Origin: Vibrio pectenicida
Lineage (GTDB): Bacteria > Pseudomonadota > Gammaproteobacteria > Enterobacterales > Vibrionaceae
Reading direction: 5' to 3'
Assembly: GCA_024347015.1 (NCBI GenBank)
Contig: AP024889.1
Span: 558,001 to 622,000 of the forward strand
DNA length: 64,000 nt
Below are positions 59,235-64,000 of the stretch, piece after piece (positions within the stretch are counted from its first letter, which is position 1; each line of letters begins with the position of its first letter). The notes under the pieces were generated by a model, which had not been told where the DNA came from, searched no databases, and saw only the letters and a program-made list of their open reading frames with translations. Made by a program: the position numbers and the translations under genes.

Positions 59235-60134
59235 CTATTCTGTAATTTCACTGCGTAACCATTCTGAAAATACGGTAATTCGTTGCTGACGGGGTGAGTC
59301 ATTATCATAAAATAAATTGAACTGTATCCCAGGATTTATGCCAATATCAAATGGCTTGGTAAGTAAACCTCTTTCAACATAGTCATTAGCTAAAGAATCT
59401 GATGCCAAGCATGCGCCATGGCCAGCCATTACTGCATTCATAGCGTGATCAAAGGTTGCAACCTCCATCCACTGAACCGACTCTTTATTCATGGTGACAC
59501 CTGCTTGAGCAAACCACGTTTGCCATGGATAGCCACCAGATTCATAATGAATGAGCAGAGTGTTAAGTAATTGTTTAGGAGAAGTTAAAGTGATTGCTTT
59601 GGTAAAATTAGGCGAACAGAAAGGGTAAATTGTTTCCTCAAATAGAAATTGTTTATGTAATGTTTGATTTCTATTGATATCAATCTCATCACCTTGCCAA
59701 ATAGCAAGATCGGCATCCCCTTGTTTAAGCTGAGGGGCGTTACAACTAGTGATAATACGAATTGGAATGTTTGGGTATTGGGTAGAAAATTTCCACAGTC
59801 GAGGTAGTAGCCAGCGAGATGCAAATGAAGGTGTGGAACTGACACAGAGTAGCCCCTCAATGGGTTCACTTTGGATTTGATTTAGTCCAGTTATAATACT
59901 TTCAAACCCTTGAGAGACGTGTTTAGACAATATTTTACCATGTTCGGTTAGGCGCATTTCTCGCCCATCTCGCATAAATAGCTTGCAGCCTAATCCATCT
60001 TCAAGTTGGCGAATTTTTTGACTGACAGCAGCTTGGCTGACAAATAACTCCTCAGCAGCGCGGCTGTAACTTTTTAGTCTAGCCGCGACCTCAAAATAAC
60101 GCAGACCCGATAAGTGATGTAGGCGAACATCCAT
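59235..60134 (-). CDS. LysR-family transcriptional regulator (GcvA-like)
   Basis: DNA-binding regulator of 299 residues. The N-terminal helix-turn-helix RLKSYSRAAEELFVSQAAVSQKIRQLEDGLG resembles GcvA and similar regulators (shown in part), followed by a LysR substrate domain. The start MDVRLHHLSGLRYFEV has GGGAT upstream. A frame extending back to 60299 runs through a terminator hairpin and is not supported. Targets are unknown; the acyl-CoA synthetase gene just upstream is a candidate. Confidence 0.9.
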   Translation of the reverse strand: MDVRLHHLSGLRYFEVAARLKSYSRAAEELFVSQAAVSQKIRQLEDGLGCKLFMRDGREMRLTEHGKILSKHVSQGFESIITGLNQIQSEPIEGLLCVSSTPSFASRWLLPRLWKFSTQYPNIPIRIITSCNAPQLKQGDADLAIWQGDEIDINRNQTLHKQFLFEETIYPFCSPNFTKAITLTSPKQLLNTLLIHYESGGYPWQTWFAQAGVTMNKESVQWMEVATFDHAMNAVMAGHGACLASDSLANDYVERGLLTKPFDIGINPGIQFNLFYDNDSPRQQRITVFSEWLRSEITE

Positions 60135-60188
60135 AGCCAATCCCTGATTATTGTTTTGATTATGATAATCACTTGTATCGAAAAAAAC

Positions 60189-60214
60189 AAAAGGATAGCA
60201 TCCGCTATCCTTTT
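60189..60214 (-). terminator. Terminator of the acyl-CoA synthetase gene (minus strand)
   Basis: AAAAGGATAGC-GGAT-GCTATCCTTTT hairpin followed on the minus strand by GTTTTTTT. It lies between the synthetase stop and the LysR start, so the LysR gene has its own promoter in between. Confidence 0.82.
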
Positions 60215-60265
60215 GCCATGGATAAACAAAAATCATGATTGAAGTGAAAAGATTGCCATGGCCTA

Positions 60266-61948
60266 TTACTCCCAAACCACAAGCTGGCCTTTTGGCCAAT
60301 TTTGTCCAACATCATGATATTTTTGTTCGAGAATATGACGCTTTATTTTCAAGGTTGGTGTCAGAATGCCATTTTCAATACTCCAAGGATCTTTAATCAT
60401 CAACACACCTTTGATTTGTTCGTGTGATTCTAGAGACTCATTCATTTTAGCGATGACTTTTTTGGTCGTTCTTTCATAACGTTCTTTATCGAAGTTAGGG
60501 AAATCATGAGGAACAACGAGAAGTATTGGATAGGGTAAACCCAGTCCAATTAAGCACATCATTTCAACTCGGCTATATTCGAATAATTTTTTCTCAATTG
60601 GTACCGGAGCAACAAATTTTCCTTTCGCCGTCTTAAAGGTATCTTTTTTACGGCCTTGAATGGTGAGATAGCCTTCTCTATCAATTGAGCCTATATCGCC
60701 TGTATGTAACCAACCACTCGAATTGAAAGATTCTTGAGTTGCAATATCATTTTTATAGTAACCGGAAAATAGACCTTCACCACTCACCAATATTTCATCA
60801 TCGTCTGCAATTTTTAGTTTAATGCCGGGTCCGGCATTACCAACAGTGCCTATTTTGTCTGCGCGAAATGGGTAATTGATTGTGCTATAAGCAAATGATT
60901 CGGTCATTCCCCAAGCTTCGGTAATATTAAGCCCGATACTGTGGTACCAGTTGAGAAGAGCTGGTGATACAGGTGCCGAGCCACACCCCAAAACACGTGC
61001 TTGATCTAGGCCAAGTCCATCAGCAAGTTTCTTTTTAATCAGAGAATTTACAAAGGGTATTTTGAGCAGAATATTCAGTTTTTTCTGTGGTAGTTTATCT
61101 TGAATTCTTTGCTGAAAAACGGTCCAAAGACGAGGGACAGAGATAAAGAGTGTTGGTCGATGCATTTTTACATCTTCGATAAAGGTATCGAGCGATTCAG
61201 GAAAAGCAGTAGGTACGCCACCCACAATAGAGCATCCGAATATATATACTCTTTCTGTAATATGAGCCAGTGGAAGATAAGAAAATAGGCGGTCACTAGG
61301 TTCTATGCCTATATGGTTGATCAATTGTTGTACTGACCAGTTATATGCACCATAAGTTAACATGGCACCTTTGGGTAAGCCAGATGTACCAGAGGTGTAT
61401 ACAAGCGACATTAGTTTATCGTCATCATGCTCGGGGCGATAGGTACTTGGCTGAATATTGTCTATTAGAGTCTCATATTCATGCTGGCAATTAGGTGCAG
61501 TATCGTATGGTAGAGAGAGGCTGATCAAATGCGGCATGCTATCTAAAACTTGCTGCGTTGCCGATGAATCATCAAGTTTGCCACATATGAGTGCTTTACT
61601 TTCACTGTGAGTTATACAGTATTCTATTGTTTCTGCCCCGGCGGTCGGGAATATTGGCACACTGATGAAATCGCCGAGCATCATAGCTAAGTCACAGATA
61701 AACCACTCAGCACAGTTTTTTGATACTAGAGCAATTTTATCACGGGGTTTTAATCCGAGTGATTGCAAAGCGGAAACTAGTTTTAAAGCTTTGTCAGCGA
61801 CGTCGGCATAGGTAAACTCAACGAACTGACGATTAATGATCTGTTTAAGGTAAACTTCATTAGGGCGTTCCTCTGCCCAACGGAGGATCATTTCATTAGG
61901 CGGTGGAATAGTACAAGTGCTTTTGCGTAACTCGTTAGGCTGAATCAT
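60266..61948 (-). CDS. AMP-dependent (long-chain) acyl-CoA synthetase
   Basis: Adenylate-forming enzyme of 560 residues that activates fatty acids to acyl-CoA. Motifs: YTSGTSGLPKGAM (P-loop, near residue 190), EAWGMTESFAYS and the GWLHTGDIGSIDREGYLTIQGRKKDTFK motif near residue 425 (shown in part). The sequence resembles the FadD15/ACSL-type synthetases rather than FadD of Escherichia coli. GGAG lies 8 bases before ATG. It has no signal or membrane span. Long-chain acids are the family's usual substrate, but chain-length preference is unknown. Confidence 0.9.
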   Translation of the reverse strand: MIQPNELRKSTCTIPPPNEMILRWAEERPNEVYLKQIINRQFVEFTYADVADKALKLVSALQSLGLKPRDKIALVSKNCAEWFICDLAMMLGDFISVPIFPTAGAETIEYCITHSESKALICGKLDDSSATQQVLDSMPHLISLSLPYDTAPNCQHEYETLIDNIQPSTYRPEHDDDKLMSLVYTSGTSGLPKGAMLTYGAYNWSVQQLINHIGIEPSDRLFSYLPLAHITERVYIFGCSIVGGVPTAFPESLDTFIEDVKMHRPTLFISVPRLWTVFQQRIQDKLPQKKLNILLKIPFVNSLIKKKLADGLGLDQARVLGCGSAPVSPALLNWYHSIGLNITEAWGMTESFAYSTINYPFRADKIGTVGNAGPGIKLKIADDDEILVSGEGLFSGYYKNDIATQESFNSSGWLHTGDIGSIDREGYLTIQGRKKDTFKTAKGKFVAPVPIEKKLFEYSRVEMMCLIGLGLPYPILLVVPHDFPNFDKERYERTTKKVIAKMNESLESHEQIKGVLMIKDPWSIENGILTPTLKIKRHILEQKYHDVGQNWPKGQLVVWE

Positions 61949-62071
61949 TTTCTAACTCCATGTTATTAGCAAAGTTATGATATTGTTATTGTTAACAGCG
62001 TGTTAACTCTATCATGGAGGGTAATAAAGCTGGAAACCTTAGTAAGAGAACTTGTGACCAGAGTGTGAAAA

Positions 62072-62806
62072 CTAGTGCAGTTGCCTATAGATGGCAGGAC
62101 TCAATCCGGTTTTCTTTTTGAATATCCTTGAAAAATAAGATACATCATTGTATCCGCATTGAAAGGCGATAAAAGAAATTTTCTCCTTCTTTTCACTTAG
62201 TAGTTGTTTAGCAAGGTTTATCCGTTGGAGGGTTAAGTAGTCTCGAAAGCAAACACCGATAGCTTTATGAAAAAATTTTGAAAAGTAGGTCACTGAATAG
62301 TGACAGTAATCGGCAATGTCTTGTTCGCGAATTTTACGCGATAAATTGTTGTCTATATACCTTAGTATTTCAACCAAATCTTTGTTTATAACTCTTTGCT
62401 CAATTAATTCAGGTATCTTATATGTTTCTAATGTTTCTTGGTGATTATTGAATTGACAGTAAATTTTTTTGCTTAGCTCTTCGGCCCAATCTATAGCGGT
62501 GTTTTCATTTAAATTTAAAGTAGAAAATACGATATCTAGTTTAGCAACCTCAGACTTCAGGTGATCTTTATATATGACTATGACATGCTTATTCAGGTTT
62601 TGACATATTTTGGCTGCAGTTAGAAATAAAGATTCAAAATTATCCTCGTAAAAGAAAAAGCAGAAATGGATATCAGATTCGCTTAGCACGGAGACATCAT
62701 AACCATAATCAAGTAAATGGAAATGTTTTTCCAAATCCCTAACGGTATCTTTTTTAACATAACTTATTGATTGGCCAAGCCAATACCCTTTATGCAATAT
62801 GTCCAC
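62072..62806 (-). CDS. AraC-family regulator with unrecognised N-terminal domain
   Basis: The 244-residue protein has a C-terminal AraC DNA-binding domain (about 148-244): IADYCHYSVTYFSKFFHKAIG and ISFIAFQCGYNDVSYFSRIFKKKTGLSPAIYRQ (two helix-turn-helix units, given in part). The N-terminal ~145 residues have alternating hydrophobic strands and helices suggesting a receiver-like (Rossmann) fold, without a recognisable phosphorylation site. The start is GTG after a weak site. It diverges from the flp genes and may control them; this is inference. Confidence 0.85.
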   Translation of the reverse strand: MDILHKGYWLGQSISYVKKDTVRDLEKHFHLLDYGYDVSVLSESDIHFCFFFYEDNFESLFLTAAKICQNLNKHVIVIYKDHLKSEVAKLDIVFSTLNLNENTAIDWAEELSKKIYCQFNNHQETLETYKIPELIEQRVINKDLVEILRYIDNNLSRKIREQDIADYCHYSVTYFSKFFHKAIGVCFRDYLTLQRINLAKQLLSEKKEKISFIAFQCGYNDVSYFSRIFKKKTGLSPAIYRQLH

Positions 62807-63303
62807 AGACCTAAGTGCCCCATTAAACCTTTGTACTTCCTAACATTAAGGGTAGGTTAGAGAGTGGTAATCTCAACCATAACTTTATTGTTGATTCCTG
62901 AGTTCCAGATACATTAATCACAACTCTTTGTTGGCTTTAAGGTTATTAATTTAGATTTAACTTGTGCTCATGTCTTATTTATTTTTTATTAATCTTGTCA
63001 AGTTTCAAAAATGATACAAAATGAAAATCAAAGGAAATAATGTATCGGTTACGTACTGTGATTGTTTTTTTAATAATAAAAACAGTAGAATAAAATGTTT
63101 TATACATCAGTAGCGTTTGGGGTTAATATTCTAAGTTATGAGGTAAGTTGTGTTTTTATGCAGATAAATTTATTTGTTTAAATTAATGGCATGTCAAGAA
63201 AGTACCAAATTTGGTTAAAAAAATCCTAACCATTATCTGTTATCAAAACTAAATTAAAAGTTAAGCGCAACAGCTTAGCATATTTTCAGAAAGGAGACTG
63301 AAT
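62807..63303. other. Intergenic region between the araC-type gene and flp
   Basis: AT-rich, nearly 500 bases, expected to hold the divergent promoters. I see no named operator, sigma-54 site or ORF of note. Confidence 0.5.
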
Positions 63304-63474
63304 ATGAATAGGGTATTAACTAACATTCAAGAATTTCTTAAGGATGAAGAAGGGTTAACTGTAGTTGAGTATGTAGTCGGTGCTGGCCTGCTAGTTGCGG
63401 GGTTGACAGGTATATTTACCACCTTTAGCAGTACGCTACAGACACAATTAGGATCGGTTTTCTCCTCTTCTTAG
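63304..63474 (+). CDS. flp: Flp/Fap type IVb pilin, copy 1
   Basis: Small tad-pilus major pilin precursor of 56 residues, too short for usual ORF cut-offs. The leader ends DEEG and is followed by LTVVEYVVGAGLL; cleavage by the CpaA/TadV peptidase after Gly17 gives a 39-residue mature pilin with Glu5 and Tyr6, the Flp signature. AAAGGAGA precedes ATG. Two copies in tandem suggest that copy 1 is the main subunit and copy 2 another pilin. Confidence 0.93.
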   Translation: MNRVLTNIQEFLKDEEGLTVVEYVVGAGLLVAGLTGIFTTFSSTLQTQLGSVFSSS

Positions 63475-63510
63475 GTATCTATCTTTCTTGTCATTTGAAA
63501 GATATTTGGA

Positions 63511-63532
63511 CCCATGGCGTAAGCGTCATGGG
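63511..63532 (+). terminator. Hairpin between the two flp genes
   Basis: CCCATGGCG-TAAG-CGTCATGGG (one G-T pair), followed by CAATTTTCTTTT. It may partly terminate or stabilise the upstream pilin message, raising the ratio of copy 1 to the downstream genes. Confidence 0.6.
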
Positions 63533-63565
63533 CAATTTTCTTTTGCCAGTTATGAGGTCGGTGTT

Positions 63566-63718
63566 ATGGAGAAGATACAAAATTTTTTAGCCGATGAAGA
63601 AGGGCTAACAGTTGTCGAGTACGTCGTTGGGGCAGGGTTGCTTGTTGTTGGTTTTGCTGGTTTATTTGCTGCATTTAGGGACATACTTACTGCTGAATTT
63701 GCGACTCTATTTAGTTAA
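63566..63718 (+). CDS. flp: Flp type IVb pilin, copy 2
   Basis: 50 residues. The leader ends DEEG and LTVVEYVVGAGLLVVG follows; cleavage after Gly13 gives a 37-residue mature pilin. GAGGTCGG precedes ATG. A longer frame from 63488 lacks family support. It shares the N-terminal signature with copy 1 but differs in the C-terminal half (AAFRDILTAEFATLFS), so the two may have separate roles, such as minor and major pilin. Confidence 0.9.
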   Translation: MEKIQNFLADEEGLTVVEYVVGAGLLVVGFAGLFAAFRDILTAEFATLFS

Positions 63719-63746
63719 TGCGTAGAAGCAACCTAAGGAGCGGTAA

Positions 63747-64000
63747 ATGGACTTACTTATATGGATGGTATTATTTACTGTAGCCGTTTCTGACGCCAAA
63801 GAGCATAGAATTCCCAATATTGGATTATTAATAATTTTGGCGTTAGCTTTTGTTAACAAAACGTTTTCTCTGCAAGATTTTTCCCTTTTATTTTGGTCAT
63901 TTATCGCTGGATTAACTTGCTTTATATGCGCTCTAGTTCTTTACTTTTTAAAAGTCATGGCGGCTGGTGATGTAAAACTTTTAGGGGTTGTTGGGTTTTG
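63747..64000 (+). CDS. Prepilin peptidase CpaA/TadV, 3' partial
   Basis: Start of an A24-family aspartic prepilin peptidase that processes Flp pilins. MDLLIWMVLFTVAVSDAKEHRIPN contains the first catalytic Asp (residue 15), and AAGDVKLLG holds the second near the window end. AAGGAGCGGTAA precedes ATG. The gene is cut at base 64000, after at least three hydrophobic segments. Typical tad genes should follow outside the window. Confidence 0.9.
   Translation, partial: MDLLIWMVLFTVAVSDAKEHRIPNIGLLIILALAFVNKTFSLQDFSLLFWSFIAGLTCFICALVLYFLKVMAAGDVKLLGVVGF

Noticed and set aside
63170..63200. Possible sigma-54 promoter before flp
   Set aside because: TGGCATG is present but the GC element at the correct distance is missing.

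Overview
The window is ordinary core chromosome of a Vibrio-type gammaproteobacterium, probably the larger chromosome. Protein sequences, gene order and signature loci agree: nptA-nhaR-hlyU, the nspS-mbaA polyamine/c-di-GMP pair, raiA-pheL-pheA, clpB followed by an rrn operon, a complete isc operon, and a second EF-G gene. I see no prophage, insertion sequence, CRISPR array or plasmid-type module. The identification comes from recognising proteins and gene order, not from a database search.

Layout. 1-4.8 kb: ptsP (its first codons lie outside the window), a TSUP permease, lgt and an unusual thyA, ending in a strong terminator. 4.9-7.8 kb: nptA (minus), nhaR and the virulence-type regulator hlyU. 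7.8-16 kb: rpsT (minus, TTG start) divergent from murJ-ribF-ileS-lspA-fkpB-ispH. 16-21.6 kb: a short CstA-family transporter, a DUF2799-like lipoprotein, a possible tiny membrane protein, and the peptidoglycan-recycling genes anmK-murQ (minus) and nagZ (plus). 21.6-24.1 kb: aroF-tyrA under TyrR boxes. 24.1-29.1 kb: a PilZ protein, ettA, a possible 55-residue protein, slt and trpR. 29.1-33 kb: nspS-mbaA-yjjX, a tightly overlapping minus-strand operon. 33.1-36.1 kb: pheA with a phenylalanine-rich leader peptide and attenuator, raiA with a near-perfect CRP site, and bamD. 36.2-40.6 kb: rluD-pgeF-clpB, with a sigma-32 promoter before clpB.

40.6-46.9 kb is a complete rrn operon: promoters P1 and P2, boxA, 16S, tRNA-Ile(GAT), tRNA-Ala(TGC), 23S, 5S, tRNA-Asp(GTC), tRNA-Trp(CCA), terminator. 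It is followed by two decayed tandem copies of the 3' half of tRNA-Trp. 47.2-56.6 kb: suhB (minus), trmJ, iscRSUA-hscBA-fdx-iscX behind tandem IscR sites, pepB and ndk. 57-62.8 kb: fusA2, a LysR regulator, an acyl-CoA synthetase and an AraC-type regulator with an unrecognised N-terminal domain. 63.3-64 kb: the start of a tad/Flp pilus locus, with two Flp pilin genes and a prepilin peptidase cut by the window end.

Themes. Amino-acid control appears three times: TyrR at aroF, attenuation at pheA, and trpR itself. c-di-GMP/biofilm genes recur: a PilZ protein, NspS-MbaA and the Flp pilus. Three envelope-recycling genes are grouped. No wholly new system is evident. The items most worth a second look are the two unlisted small ORFs, the tRNA-Trp remnants, the divergent ThyA, the AraC-type regulator beside the Flp locus, and the fusion of yjjX into the nspS-mbaA operon.
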